A stretch of 43,194 nucleotides of DNA from assembly GCA_025408445.1 (NCBI GenBank), contig JANYIZ010000034.1, positions 1 to 43,194 of the forward strand, given 5' to 3'. The position numbers were made by a program, and so were the translations under genes. The first letter of the stretch is position 1, and every line of letters starts with the position of its first letter. Below, in pieces: positions 35,239 through 43,194 of the stretch. Under the pieces are notes generated by a model. It searched no databases. It worked only from the letters and a program-made list of their open reading frames with translations, and was not told the DNA's origin. This DNA is from Frigoribacterium sp. (lineage in GTDB: Bacteria > Actinomycetota > Actinomycetes > Actinomycetales > Microbacteriaceae).

Positions 35239-35901
35239 ATGACCACCATCGCAATCATCGGAGCCGGCGCAGGATTGGGCCTTGCTGTCGCACGTCGCTT
35301 CGGCCGTGAAGGCTTCACCGTCGCTCTGATCGCCCGCAACCAAACCCGTGTCGACAACCTGGCCGCAACACTCACCGCGGAAGGGATTGGCGCGAGAGGG
35401 TTCATCGCGAACGTTCGAGACGCTGACTCTTTGACCGGCGCTCTCACCCTGGCAGCGGAGCAGCTCGGCCCGATCGAAGTGCTGCAGTACAGCCCGCTGC
35501 CAGCCAAAGAGTTCATGCGGCCGGTTCTGGAAACAGTCGCTGGGGACCTCGTTGGTCCGGTGGAATTCTCGATTTACGGACCCGTCACTGCCGCACACCA
35601 GGTGATCCCCGGTATGCGCTCTCTCGGTCGAGGAACCTTCCTCTTCATCAACGGGGCCAGTGCCGTGCGCCCCGGTGCCACCGTCACGGGAACTTCGATC
35701 GCTTTCGCCGGAGAGAGCGCCTACGCGCAACTGCTTCACGACGCTCTCGCCCCCGAAGGAATCCACGTTGCTCAGCTGATAATCCCGCAAGGGATCGGCG
35801 GCGGAGAGCCCTCGCACGAGCCGGATACTCTGGCGGAGACGTTATGGACGATCCACACCAACAGGGACGAATTTCGAACCTACGCCGCACCTCTCGTCTG
35901 A
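35239..35901 (+). CDS. SDR-family oxidoreductase-like protein without the Tyr-x-x-x-Lys pair
   Basis: A 220-residue Rossmann protein from ATG 35239, preceded by GGGAGAGAG. The N-terminal IAIIGAGAGLGLAVARRFG (5-22) is a nucleotide-binding loop, and LIARN ends beta-2. The middle reads VLQYSPLPAKEFMRPVLE, SIYGPVTAAHQVIPGM, and FLFINGASAVRPG with Ser141. The position where classical SDRs have Tyr-x-x-x-Lys reads AYAQLLH: Tyr162 is present but the residue four on is Leu. Either it uses a different catalytic set or it has lost classical activity. It is the first gene after tRNA-Thr and stands alone, with the copper operon starting about 100 bases downstream. Confidence 0.8.
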   Translation: MTTIAIIGAGAGLGLAVARRFGREGFTVALIARNQTRVDNLAATLTAEGIGARGFIANVRDADSLTGALTLAAEQLGPIEVLQYSPLPAKEFMRPVLETVAGDLVGPVEFSIYGPVTAAHQVIPGMRSLGRGTFLFINGASAVRPGATVTGTSIAFAGESAYAQLLHDALAPEGIHVAQLIIPQGIGGGEPSHEPDTLAETLWTIHTNRDEFRTYAAPLV

Positions 35902-35962
35902 CGGTTGCCAGTGATCGTCGCTGAAGACGATTGACCTCCCACCGCCGAAGCCATCGCATATG

Positions 35963-35979
35963 ATACCCTATGGGGGTAT
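35963..35979. promoter_or_regulatory. CsoR-type operator
   Basis: ATACCC-TATGG-GGGTAT, an inverted repeat around a five-base centre, lies 17 bases before the csoR ATG. It matches the C/G-tract palindrome (TACCC...GGGTA) that CsoR repressors bind. TATAAG (35977-35982) overlaps its edge and could be the -10, so bound CsoR would block transcription of csoR-copZ-copA. Confidence 0.8.
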
Positions 35980-35996
35980 AAGCGAAAGGCTGACTC

Positions 35997-36278
35997 ATGG
36001 TGGGGTACACCGCTAATAAGGACGATCTTCTCAAGCGGCTTCGGCGTGCTGAAGGCCAGGTGCGGGGAATCCAGCGGATGGTCGATTCCGACACCTACTG
36101 CATTGATATCCTCACGCAGGTTTCCGCTGCGACAAAGGCGCTCGAAAACGTTGCTCTCGCGTTGCTTGATGATCATCTCGCGCACTGCGTCGCCGAGGCC
36201 GCGCGTGAAGGGGGCTCTGTCGCAGACGACAAGATCAAAGAAGCCTCTGCAGCGATCGCGCGCCTCGTTCGATCCTGA
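35997..36278 (+). CDS. csoR: Copper-sensing repressor CsoR
   Basis: A 93-residue all-helical DUF156 repressor. The Cu(I) ligands are all present: Cys35, His60 and Cys64 (DTYCIDILTQ and LDDHLAHCVAEA), one position off the M. tuberculosis numbering as I recall it. KRLRRAEGQVRGIQRMV is the DNA-binding helix. The ATG at 35997 has AAAGG upstream. Copper binding releases the operator at 35963-35979 and induces the operon. copZ follows after 47 bases and copA two bases after that. Confidence 0.93.
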   Translation: MVGYTANKDDLLKRLRRAEGQVRGIQRMVDSDTYCIDILTQVSAATKALENVALALLDDHLAHCVAEAAREGGSVADDKIKEASAAIARLVRS

Positions 36279-36325
36279 CGTCGAATCCGCCACAACCAAC
36301 CAACCATTCAGAAAAGAGATTTGCC

Positions 36326-36667
36326 GTGTGCAACTCCACCCCCTCAACGACTGACCTCGGTTTGACCGACAAGAACCACGCCTGCAGCTGTGGCACCGGC
36401 AATCACGGCGGAGCCCACTCCGATGCGGGAGAGGCGAAGACGGAGGGCACAGTGATGGAGCATTACCTGGTCGAAGGCATGACCTGCAGTCACTGCGTTG
36501 CGAGTGCCACCGAGGAGCTCTCCGCGGTCGACGGGGTCGAGAGTGTGAGCGTGGATCTGCACGCGGGCGGCACATCCCGCGTCATGGTTGTCAGCTCCAA
36601 ACCGGTGCCGGTCGGCGACGTTCGCGCCGCAATCATCGAAGCCGGATACTCGCTGGTCACGGTGTAG
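36326..36667 (+). CDS. copZ: Copper chaperone-like HMA-domain protein with a Cys/His-rich extension
   Basis: A 113-residue protein from GTG 36326. The C-terminal two-thirds is a heavy-metal-associated domain with the metal site GMTCSHC and a ferredoxin-like pattern through [19 protein letters not shown] and [13 protein letters not shown]. The first 45 residues are not part of a standard CopZ and carry extra Cys and His (MCNSTPS, then [17 protein letters not shown]), which may hold further copper. It should carry Cu(I) to the ATPase encoded immediately downstream. The symbol is by function; a shorter start at ATG 36455 (MEHYLVEG) would give a typical CopZ of 70 residues. Confidence 0.88.
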   Translation: MCNSTPSTTDLGLTDKNHACSCGTGNHGGAHSDAGEAKTEGTVMEHYLVEGMTCSHCVASATEELSAVDGVESVSVDLHAGGTSRVMVVSSKPVPVGDVRAAIIEAGYSLVTV

Positions 36668-36669
36668 CA

Positions 36670-38937
36670 ATGGCAGAGACCGACGTCGAACTAGAGATCG
36701 GCGGGATGACCTGCGCATCCTGCGCAACCCGTATCGAACGCAAATTGAACCGGATCGATGGCGTTGAGGCGACCGTGAACTACGCGACGGAAAAAGCTCG
36801 CGTCAAGAGTTCGAGCGGGGTCGACATCCAGGCTTTGATTGCGACAGTTGCATCGGCGGGCTACACCGCGACCGCGCCGTTGCCGCGCGAAGCACCGAGC
36901 TTCGACACTGCCACGTCGAAACCCGACGAGGTTGTCGTCCTGCGTACCCGGCTCCTCATTTCTGCCGCGCTCGGGATCCCCGTGGCGTTACTGTCGATGA
37001 TTCCTGCGCTCCAGTTCACCAACTGGCAGTGGCTCGCGCTCACTCTCGCTGCTCCAGTCGCGGTCTGGGGAGCGTTGCCGTTCCACCGGGCCGCCTGGGT
37101 CAACGCCCGGCACGGGGCGACGACCATGGACACTCTCGTCAGCGTCGGAGTTCTTGCTGCATTCGGCTGGTCGCTCTATGCGCTGTTCTTCGGAACAGCC
37201 GGTGAGCCCGGCATGCGGATGAGCTTCAGCTTCATCTCGATGCGCGGATCCAGCGCGAGCGAGATTTACCTCGAAGTTGCAAGTGCGGTGACCATTTTCC
37301 TTCTCGCCGGGCGGTATGTCGAAGCTCGAGCCAAGCGGGAATCCGGCGCGGCGCTGCGAGCCCTGCTTGAGCTGGGAGCGAAGGAGGCGATTTTGTTGAC
37401 CAACGGTGTTGAGACTTGTGTCGCCGTGTCAACGCTTGCGATCGGCGACCGGTTCATCACGCGTCCCGGCGAGAAGATCGCAACGGACGGCCTGGTCGTA
37501 GAGGGTGCCTCGGCGGTGGACCGAAGCATGCTCACCGGAGAGTCCGTGCCGGTGGAGGTGGCTGTCGGAGACCGCGTGGTCGGCGCGACAGTGAATGTGG
37601 GCGGACGTCTCGTCGTCGAGGTCACGCGCATCGGATCTGAGACCGAACTTGCGCGCCTTGGCCGCCTCGTCGAAGAGGCCCAGACCGGAAAGGCCGAAGC
37701 CCAGCGGCTCGCCGACCGGGTATCGGCTGTTTTCGTGCCGATCGTCTTCGGACTCGCTGCACTCACCTTCGTCGGTTGGCTCGTGTTGGATGGGTCGATC
37801 GAGGCCGCTTTCACGGCCGCCATCGCCACCCTGATTGTCGCGTGCCCGTGTGCCCTTGGTCTCGCCACGCCTACCGCACTGCTCGTGGGTACCGGTCGCG
37901 GATCGCAGCTCGGAATCCTCATTCGCGGTCCGCAGGTGCTCGAGCAGACCCGCCGTGTCGACACAATCGTGCTCGACAAGACAGGAACCATCACCACCGG
38001 CGAGATGACGGTGGTCTCGGTAATCCCGTTGGGCGGGGAGACCAATGAGTCCCTGTTGAGAAGTGCTGCCTCCGCTGAGGTTGGCTCGGAGCATCCGGTC
38101 GGTCGCGCCATCGTCTCTGCTGCCGGAGAGAACATCGCCTCCGCAGATTCCTTCGTCGCGACCCCAGGGTCCGGCGTCATGGCCGTTGTCGGCGGAAGCG
38201 CCGTGCTAGTCGGCCGTGCCTCCTGGCTTGCGGAGAGTTGGAGCCTTCCTCTTCCGCGGCAGCTACGGGTCAGCGTTGACGCGGCGGAATCGGCCGGTCG
38301 CACGGTGCTCATCGTCGCTGTCGACGGGGAGCTCCGTGGGGCAATCGTCGTCAGTGACACCGTAAAGCCGACCAGCGCGGAGGCGGTGACAAGATTAGCC
38401 TCACTCGGTCTGACACCGGTGTTGCTCACGGGAGACAATGCGGGAGCCGCCGCCGCGGTTGGAGCAGAGGTGGGCATCGCCGACGTGCGCTCGGGTGTCA
38501 CACCACAGGGAAAGCTCGACGTGATCCGGGCGCTTCAGGCCGAGGGCCGGCTGGTGGCGATGGTCGGTGATGGTGTGAACGATGCCGCCGCTCTCGCCGC
38601 TGCCGACCTCGGCATCGCGATGGGCACGGGAACGGATGCCGCGATCGCCGCGAGCGACGTCACAGTGCTGAGGGGCGACCTTCTCGCTGTCGTCGACGCG
38701 ATCCGCCTCTCCAGGAGCACCCTCGGAACGATCAAGGGGAATTTGTTCTGGGCCTTCGCCTACAACGTTGCCGCTATACCGATTGCCATGCTCGGACTTC
38801 TCAACCCGGTGATCGCCGGCGCCGCAATGGCGTTTTCATCCGTGTTTGTGGTGACGAACAGCCTGCGGTTGCGTCGCTTTCGGGCCGGCGTGCCAGCGGC
38901 TCTATCCCCAGTCTCACCGGTCGTGAAAATACCCTAG
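36670..38937 (+). CDS. copA: Copper-exporting P1B-type ATPase
   Basis: A 755-residue Cu(I) export pump. The N-terminal HMA domain has GGMTCASC (Cys15, Cys18). Eight membrane segments are expected and hydrophobic stretches fit. The transport site is [12 protein letters not shown] with Cys392-Pro-Cys394. The phosphorylated Asp436 is in [22 protein letters not shown] is the nucleotide-domain His-Pro, and [22 protein letters not shown] is the hinge. The actuator has [10 protein letters not shown]. The start is two bases after the copZ stop, so translation is coupled. Expression should follow CsoR. Confidence 0.96.
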   Translation: MAETDVELEIGGMTCASCATRIERKLNRIDGVEATVNYATEKARVKSSSGVDIQALIATVASAGYTATAPLPREAPSFDTATSKPDEVVVLRTRLLISAALGIPVALLSMIPALQFTNWQWLALTLAAPVAVWGALPFHRAAWVNARHGATTMDTLVSVGVLAAFGWSLYALFFGTAGEPGMRMSFSFISMRGSSASEIYLEVASAVTIFLLAGRYVEARAKRESGAALRALLELGAKEAILLTNGVETCVAVSTLAIGDRFITRPGEKIATDGLVVEGASAVDRSMLTGESVPVEVAVGDRVVGATVNVGGRLVVEVTRIGSETELARLGRLVEEAQTGKAEAQRLADRVSAVFVPIVFGLAALTFVGWLVLDGSIEAAFTAAIATLIVACPCALGLATPTALLVGTGRGSQLGILIRGPQVLEQTRRVDTIVLDKTGTITTGEMTVVSVIPLGGETNESLLRSAASAEVGSEHPVGRAIVSAAGENIASADSFVATPGSGVMAVVGGSAVLVGRASWLAESWSLPLPRQLRVSVDAAESAGRTVLIVAVDGELRGAIVVSDTVKPTSAEAVTRLASLGLTPVLLTGDNAGAAAAVGAEVGIADVRSGVTPQGKLDVIRALQAEGRLVAMVGDGVNDAAALAAADLGIAMGTGTDAAIAASDVTVLRGDLLAVVDAIRLSRSTLGTIKGNLFWAFAYNVAAIPIAMLGLLNPVIAGAAMAFSSVFVVTNSLRLRRFRAGVPAALSPVSPVVKIP

Positions 38938-39033
38938 CCAGGTATCCGCTGACGGAGCCGATCTCTCAAGACGGTGGGCTATCGTGGGGCGAAATTGAGC
39001 AAGAAGATCGCGAATGATGTCGTGGGAGTGGCA

Positions 39034-39525
39034 ATGGTCGAGAGAATGAGCGGCATCGGGCGTATCTTCGCGACCGCATCCCTGAGGCGACTGCTTCTGG
39101 CATTGCTCACAATTGCCGCCATTCTGCTGGGACTCATCGGTATGCACGCGCTTTCGGCTGGCGTGGACACTCAGGGCAGCCATGCTGCTCACTCCGAGCT
39201 GGCGTCGGGGCACGGAAACCCAATGCAGATGGCGCCCGGGTCCGATGAAAGTGCCACGCTCGGGATTGCTTCAGCGCTTCTCCTTCCTGTCGGACTGGTT
39301 CCGGTTGAGGGGTGCACCGGGATGTGCGCAATGAATTGCCTGCTGCTCGGCATGGTCTGTGCTCTCAGCTTCCTGGTTGCCCTTACCGCTGTGCTTTTCG
39401 GCAAGCTCCCGGTGCGGCTGTTGTCCGGCATCCGAACAGTGACGCGTGTTTCTCCCATCACCAGTTCGAAAGTCGTCATACCGTCCACCCCCTCGCTCAA
39501 CGCACTCTCCATCAGCAGGACCTGA
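39034..39525 (+). CDS. Small Cys-rich membrane protein, DUF6153-like
   Basis: A 163-residue protein from ATG 39034, with GGGAGTGG before it (the frame is open 20 codons upstream). It has one hydrophobic N-terminal segment (RRLLLALLTIAAILLGLIGMHAL), a His/Met-containing middle (GSHAAHSELASGHGNPMQMAPGSDES), and then EGCTGMCAMNCLLLGMVCALSFLVALTAVLF, where C-x3-C-x3-C leads into a second membrane segment. This layout is that of a family (DUF6153) that I recall near actinobacterial copper genes. The Cys, Met and His sites suggest metal binding at the outer face. It starts about 100 bases after copA. Confidence 0.75.
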   Translation: MVERMSGIGRIFATASLRRLLLALLTIAAILLGLIGMHALSAGVDTQGSHAAHSELASGHGNPMQMAPGSDESATLGIASALLLPVGLVPVEGCTGMCAMNCLLLGMVCALSFLVALTAVLFGKLPVRLLSGIRTVTRVSPITSSKVVIPSTPSLNALSISRT

Positions 39526-39624
39526 TCAGACACGCGGTTTCCCTCCCGAATTCGGGAGTCAGGTAAGTCGCTGCACCAGCAGCAGTTCCGTTGTCTCGTT
39601 CTTTTCTCCCGATTGGATTTTCCT

Positions 39625-40200
39625 ATGTACACCCCACGAAAGATTTTCGTGATTCTCGCTATCGTCGGCAGTGCCTTTACGGTGAGCGCCTGCTCCACCG
39701 CGGCGACTCCGGGCACGACCGGCTCGTCCTCGAGTGCGTCAGCTGCGTTCACTAAAGCAGACGTCAGCTTCGCAACCGAAATGTCCGCCCACCACCAGCA
39801 GGCCGTAGAAATGTCGCAAATGCTGCTCGACAAGAGCGACATCGACCCACGCGTTGTCACTCTCGCCCAGGAAATCAAAGCCGCGCAGGGTCCTGAGATC
39901 AAGCAGATGAAGTCCTGGTTGTACGATTGGGGCCAGAAGTCAGACAGCATGTCGGGAATGGATATGGGCGGAACGCTGATGTCCGATTCGGACATGAACG
40001 ATCTGAAGAGTTCGACGGGCCTGGCGGCGAGCAAGCTGTTCCTCGCCCAAATGACCGTGCACCACAAGAGTGCGCTCGTCATGGCGAAGACAGAAGTCGA
40101 CTCGGGAAAGAACGCCGACGCTGTCACGCTGGCGAAAAATATCATCTCAACCCAGACCACCGAAATCACCACAATGAGCGACATTCTCGCTTCGCACTAA
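39625..40200 (+). CDS. DUF305 lipoprotein
   Basis: A 191-residue protein from ATG 39625. The signal peptide ends at a lipobox VSAC with Cys23. The DUF305 ferritin-like four-helix domain carries two His-rich repeats: FATEMSAHHQQAVEMSQMLLDK and FLAQMTVHHKSALVMAKTEV. In between lies a Met-rich loop (SMSGMDMGGTLM). DUF305 proteins are found repeatedly next to copper and silver resistance genes, and the HH/Met pairs are plausible Cu ligands. The small gap and shared direction suggest that it belongs to the same cluster as copA, although no second operator is seen. Confidence 0.9.
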   Translation: MYTPRKIFVILAIVGSAFTVSACSTAATPGTTGSSSSASAAFTKADVSFATEMSAHHQQAVEMSQMLLDKSDIDPRVVTLAQEIKAAQGPEIKQMKSWLYDWGQKSDSMSGMDMGGTLMSDSDMNDLKSSTGLAASKLFLAQMTVHHKSALVMAKTEVDSGKNADAVTLAKNIISTQTTEITTMSDILASH

Positions 40201-40219
40201 TGCCCCGTCGCCGGCCTCT

Positions 40220-40252
40220 GGGGCAGGTTTCGTTGAAGAAGCGACCTGCCCC
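40220..40252 (+). terminator. Hairpin terminator after the DUF305 gene
   Basis: GGGGCAGGT and ACCTGCCCC form a nine-base stem around a 15-base loop, about 20 bases after the stop. No U-run follows. It separates the DUF305 gene from the next lipoprotein gene. Confidence 0.55.
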
Positions 40253-40371
40253 GAGGATCGGCGCTGACACGCCTTACGCGCATCGAAATGGATACCAGTG
40301 ACCTCTCGCATATTCCTGCTTCATGACGGGGCCACAACCGCACCGCAGCCCGCCGAGGAGAAGGTCGGTTC

Positions 40372-41301
40372 GTGAAAATGCCCATGTTCGCCCGTGCCGC
40401 CTCGCGCGGTGGGGCAGTCTCCACAGCCCTCCTCCTGCTTACCTTTCTCGCCGGCTGCGCCACAGTTTCGACCGTGACATCCTCAGCCCCACCTGCGGCA
40501 CCTGCGTCACGCTTCGGCCACATGCACGGCGTGGGATTCGACGCGACCTCGGATGCGGTCTATATCGCCACGCATATCGGGCTTTACACCGTCTCCGGTT
40601 CGCTCAGATCGCCGAAGGAGTCCGCATCTCTCGGTGGCCCCATCGCCGGTCTACGCCAGGACAACATGGGATTCGCCATTGATGGTGAGCGCATGTACGC
40701 TTCCGGGCATCCCGATCCCACCGTGTCTTCGGATGCCAATCTGGGGCTCGTATCCAACACCGATCAGGGAAAGAGTTGGAGTGCAGTCTCGCTGAAGGGC
40801 ACAACTGATTTTCATGATCTGGAGATCAGTCATCCCGGCCAGGGCCCGACCACAATCTACGGGTTTGACAGCGCGGACGCTGTCATTCGGGTGAGCCGGG
40901 ATGGGGGATCCACATGGACGTCGGGCGCCGCTCTTGCGATGCGGGATATGGCGGCTGACCCCGCTCTCCCCGGAACGATCTATGCGACGACGAGCGACGG
41001 ACTGAAGGTCAGCCATGACTATGCGGCATCCTTCGAGCTCAGTCCCGGCGCGCCGGCGCTCTACCTGATCGCCGCCGCCGGGTCGGCCGCCCAGCCGCAG
41101 CTCGTCGGAATCGATGCGGCCGGGGTGGTCTGGAAGCAGTCAGCCAATACACCCTGGCGGGCAACAGGAGCGGTCACGGGAACGGCGGATGCCCTGGCCC
41201 TCTCCGTCGGCACGACATCGACGCTGGTAGTCGCCGACCAGCGTGGAATCGTGGCCAGCTTTGATTTCGGTGCGACTTGGCGAATCCTGGTGACGTACTG
41301 A
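40372..41301 (+). CDS. BNR/F510_1955-like lipoprotein, beta-propeller
   Basis: A 309-residue secreted protein from GTG 40372, with AGGAGAAGG upstream. The signal peptide ends at LAGC with Cys29. The mature part shows repeated beta-propeller pieces of the 'GxxxSxDxGxTW' (BNR/Asp-box) kind: VSNTDQGKSWSAV, VSRDGGSTWTSG, VSHDYAASFE and FDFGATWRIL. His residues cluster at the start of the domain (FGHMHGVGFD). The family is labelled 'F510_1955 family glycosylhydrolase' in databases as I recall, but no enzymatic role is proven. It occurs commonly with DUF305 and copper genes. Confidence 0.8.
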   Translation: MKMPMFARAASRGGAVSTALLLLTFLAGCATVSTVTSSAPPAAPASRFGHMHGVGFDATSDAVYIATHIGLYTVSGSLRSPKESASLGGPIAGLRQDNMGFAIDGERMYASGHPDPTVSSDANLGLVSNTDQGKSWSAVSLKGTTDFHDLEISHPGQGPTTIYGFDSADAVIRVSRDGGSTWTSGAALAMRDMAADPALPGTIYATTSDGLKVSHDYAASFELSPGAPALYLIAAAGSAAQPQLVGIDAAGVVWKQSANTPWRATGAVTGTADALALSVGTTSTLVVADQRGIVASFDFGATWRILVTY

Positions 41302-41367
41302 CTGCATTGATGAATTCGCCGTCCCGCCATTTCCCAGATAAGGGGAAGGAGATCAGGGGAAGGGATG

Positions 41368-41389
41368 GTGAGACCTTTGTGAGACCTTT
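41368..41389. repeat. 11-bp tandem repeat in the convergent gap
   Basis: GTGAGACCTTT occurs twice head to tail (41368-41378 and 41379-41389) in the 142-base region between the BNR-like gene and lgt. Possible operator or recent slippage product. Confidence 0.5.
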
Positions 41390-41443
41390 ATTCGGTTCTC
41401 ACTGAACATCCCACGGAGGTGGCTCACGTTGCCGAAGCAGCGC

Positions 41444-42397
41444 TCAAGATCCCGAATGCACGTCATCGCCTTCCGAGGCTGGGCCAAGCGGTTTCGCGGC
41501 TATGAGTTCAGGGGGTTCGACGGGCTGGGACACTCGCTGCTCCCGGGGGATCCATCCGTCCCCGAAGACCGAAATCTCTGGCTGGGGGTGTCGTCGGGTT
41601 TGGATGACGAACAGCGTGATGCCGAGCGCAATTGCAACGAATGAAGCCCAGACGTTAGCAGGGATGCCGAGGAAGCCGTCGCTCGTCGGGTCGATGCGGA
41701 TCGCCTCGAGCCAGCTGCGACCAAGTCCGTACCAGATCAGGTAGAGACCGAATGCGCGGCCCCAGCGCAGCGCCAGCTTGCGTTCCAGGAAGAGGATCAC
41801 CGCCACACCGATCAGATTCCAGATGATCTCATACAGGAACAGTGGGTGAAACAGCGTGCCTGCAGCGAGCCCGGGGGGAAATTTCGCATTCGAGGATTCG
41901 ATCTGCAGGCCCCAGGGGAGAGTCGTCGGCAACCCGAAGAGCTCGTGATTGAAGTAGTTGCCGAATCGGCCGAGTGACTGGGCCACCAGCATCGCCGGGG
42001 CGAGGGCATCCGCGAACGACCAGAAGCGGATCCCGTGTCGGCGGCAGCCGATGTATGCGCCAAGGGCGCCGCCAAGCAGCGACCCGTACAGTGCGTTGCC
42101 TCCGTCCCAGATCGCGAAGATATTCCAGAGGTTGGCGCCCGAGAAGAAGTAATCCCCGAGGTGAGTGAACACGTGATAAAACCGAGCTCCGACGATCCCG
42201 ATGGGAACGGCCCAAATGATGATGTCGAGGACGACACCGGACTTCGCGCCACGAGTGGTGAGTCTTCGTTGTGTGATGATCACCGCGGCGATGATGCCGG
42301 CGAGAATACAGAGTGCGTAGGTGTGAACCGTCAGCGGCCCCAGGGGGAACTGCGACCACACGGAAGGGGGACTGGGGATGCTGGTCACTGCGGTCAT
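41444..42397 (-). CDS. lgt: Prolipoprotein diacylglyceryl transferase
   Basis: Adds diacylglycerol to the lipobox Cys of prolipoproteins in the membrane. It has 317 residues from ATG 42397, with GGAAGG upstream on the minus strand. Seven hydrophobic segments fit the family. Signature blocks: VHTYALCILAGIIAAVIIT, GARFYHVFTH, IWDGGNALYGSLLGG and the Lgt signature GRFGNYFNHELFG (143-155, with the conserved Arg, Asn and Glu). The frame is open 18 codons further, but that start has no ribosome binding site. In Actinobacteria the housekeeping lgt is usually in or near the trp operon; here it lies next to metal-resistance genes that encode lipoproteins, so it may be a second copy. Confidence 0.94.
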   Translation of the reverse strand: MTAVTSIPSPPSVWSQFPLGPLTVHTYALCILAGIIAAVIITQRRLTTRGAKSGVVLDIIIWAVPIGIVGARFYHVFTHLGDYFFSGANLWNIFAIWDGGNALYGSLLGGALGAYIGCRRHGIRFWSFADALAPAMLVAQSLGRFGNYFNHELFGLPTTLPWGLQIESSNAKFPPGLAAGTLFHPLFLYEIIWNLIGVAVILFLERKLALRWGRAFGLYLIWYGLGRSWLEAIRIDPTSDGFLGIPANVWASFVAIALGITLFVIQTRRHPQPEISVFGDGWIPREQRVSQPVEPPELIAAKPLGPASEGDDVHSGS

Positions 42398-42518
42398 CTC
42401 AAGCCTTCCAAGATTTGCAAGCTGTCTTCCTCGAGCTATCGGATCCGTCATCTCGCGCTACACAAGAGAGTTGGTGTGGCATTCCCGCAGGATAGCCCAC
42501 GGGGTAAGGAGTGCGTTT

Positions 42519-43194
42519 TCAGTCTGGGTGAGAGTGCAGCCCGGAAACACGGGCGCCGGTCACCGCGCGAATGGCCATATCGTCAAGGTTCGGTAGTGCT
42601 TTGCCAATCCGATGTTCGGCCTCATGAACGATGCTTTCGGATTTGGACAGGGCAATGTCAGCGACGGTGACTTCCGCTGCGCCCTGGAGCCGATGCCCGA
42701 CCCACCGCAGTTGCACCCTCGTAACGCCCAGAACCCCCGGCGTCGCCGAGAGCGCATCCTCGGCGCGAGCAACAAGCTCTGGCTCGATCGCATCCATCAG
42801 CCGTCCACCGATGCTTCGCACCGTGCCCCAGAGCAAGAAGATGATCGCCACGGAGATGAGGAGTCCGACGATCGGATCCGCCAGCGGAAAGCCGAGCATG
42901 ACACCAATTGCGCCGACGACGACGGCGAGAGAGGTGAAGCCGTCAGTGCGTGCGTGCACACCGTCGGCAACCAGGGCGGCCGATCCGATCCTCTGGCCGA
43001 CACGGATTCGGTAAATTGCGACTGCTTCGTTGCCGACGAAACCGATGACTCCGGCAGCGAGGACCCACCACAGATTATGCAGTGGCTGAGGATCGAGGAG
43101 CCGGTTGATTGACTGCCAAGCCGCCACAACTGCGGAGAGGGCCACGACCGCCACGATAAAGAGGCCAGCCAGGTCTTCTGCTCGGCCGAAGCCG
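42519..43194 (-). CDS. Cation diffusion facilitator (CDF) transporter, partial
   Basis: The 3' part of a CDF metal:proton antiporter; the frame is still open at the right edge, so the 5' end is missing. About 225 residues are visible. Seen: hydrophobic segments LAGLFIVAVVALSAVVAAWQSINRLL, WWVLAAGVIGFVGNEAVAIYRI and LAVVVGAIGVMLGFPLADPIVGLLISVAIIFLLWG. The metal site in the fifth helix is ALVADGVHARTDGFTS (His-x-x-x-Asp). A cytoplasmic domain follows (ARAEDALSATPGVLGVTRVQLRWVGHRLQGAAEVTV). CDF proteins export Zn, Co, Fe or related ions. Its stop is 121 bases before the lgt start, so the two are likely in one transcript. Confidence 0.9.
   Translation of the reverse strand, partial: GFGRAEDLAGLFIVAVVALSAVVAAWQSINRLLDPQPLHNLWWVLAAGVIGFVGNEAVAIYRIRVGQRIGSAALVADGVHARTDGFTSLAVVVGAIGVMLGFPLADPIVGLLISVAIIFLLWGTVRSIGGRLMDAIEPELVARAEDALSATPGVLGVTRVQLRWVGHRLQGAAEVTVADIALSKSESIVHEAEHRIGKALPNLDDMAIRAVTGARVSGLHSHPD

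Noticed and set aside
37266-38501. 411-codon Ser/Thr-rich frame antisense to copA
   Set aside because: Composition is the mirror of copA codons; no domain seen.
41429-41644. Short plus-strand frame with GGAGG upstream of a TTG
   Set aside because: Overlaps the conserved 3' end of lgt antisense and has no protein-like features.

Overview
This is a high-GC chromosomal segment of an actinobacterium, most likely a member of the Microbacteriaceae. Gene content supports this: a DUF222/13E12-type gene, dnaX-recR, an aspartokinase-asd operon, a class A penicillin-binding protein with PASTA domains, a 6C small RNA beside a minimal Tad locus, and a topA with a lysine/alanine-rich tail. GTG starts are common. 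Several genes appear to be leaderless, with a TANNNT element exactly six bases before the start codon. I see no phage, transposase, CRISPR array or rRNA.

Layout. 1-1302: the start of a DUF222 gene that runs off the left edge, an unusual purine-rich repeat with a period near 22 bp, and an NAD(P)-binding reductase-like gene. 1.4-7.2 kb: replication and repair (dnaX, recR), a small DGPA-repeat protein, then lysC-asd, the first two steps of the aspartate pathway. 7.3-11.7 kb: a monooxygenase-like small protein, a DUF559-like protein, a membrane-anchored SGNH hydrolase, malate:quinone oxidoreductase and a GNAT acetyltransferase. 12.3-16.0 kb: a tightly overlapped operon of a NarL-type sensor kinase, a membrane protein that looks like a degenerate kinase, a LuxR-type response regulator and thymidine kinase. 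16.0-22.6 kb: a repeat cluster, tRNA-Pro(CGG), then ponA with a metallophosphoesterase on the minus strand, a DUF4177/RidA pair on the plus strand, and acs on the minus strand. 22.75-26.1 kb: 6C RNA and a five-gene Tad-like operon. 26.2-31.1 kb: topA, tmk, holB. 31.1-34.9 kb: two tandem lipoprotein alpha/beta hydrolases of the TAP type and a TetR regulator.

34.9 kb to the end follows a tRNA-Thr(CGT) gene and looks like accessory, metal-related DNA. It holds an atypical SDR protein, csoR with a clear CsoR-type operator, a small HMA copper chaperone, copA, a Cys-rich membrane protein, a DUF305 lipoprotein and a BNR-like lipoprotein. On the opposite strand are a prolipoprotein diacylglyceryl transferase and a partial CDF metal transporter. 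Together these could form a copper sensing, export and extracytoplasmic handling module that brings its own lipoprotein-modifying enzyme.

The order dnaX-recR-lysC-asd ... ponA/phosphoesterase-RidA-acs-6C-tad-topA-holB parallels the M. tuberculosis Rv3721c-Rv3644c arm as I remember it. The 12-16 kb two-component operon and the 35-43 kb metal region are therefore the parts least explained by conserved actinobacterial synteny. The strongest candidates for something undescribed are the kinase/pseudokinase/regulator/thymidine-kinase operon, the 22-bp periodic repeat, and the copper region with its own lgt.
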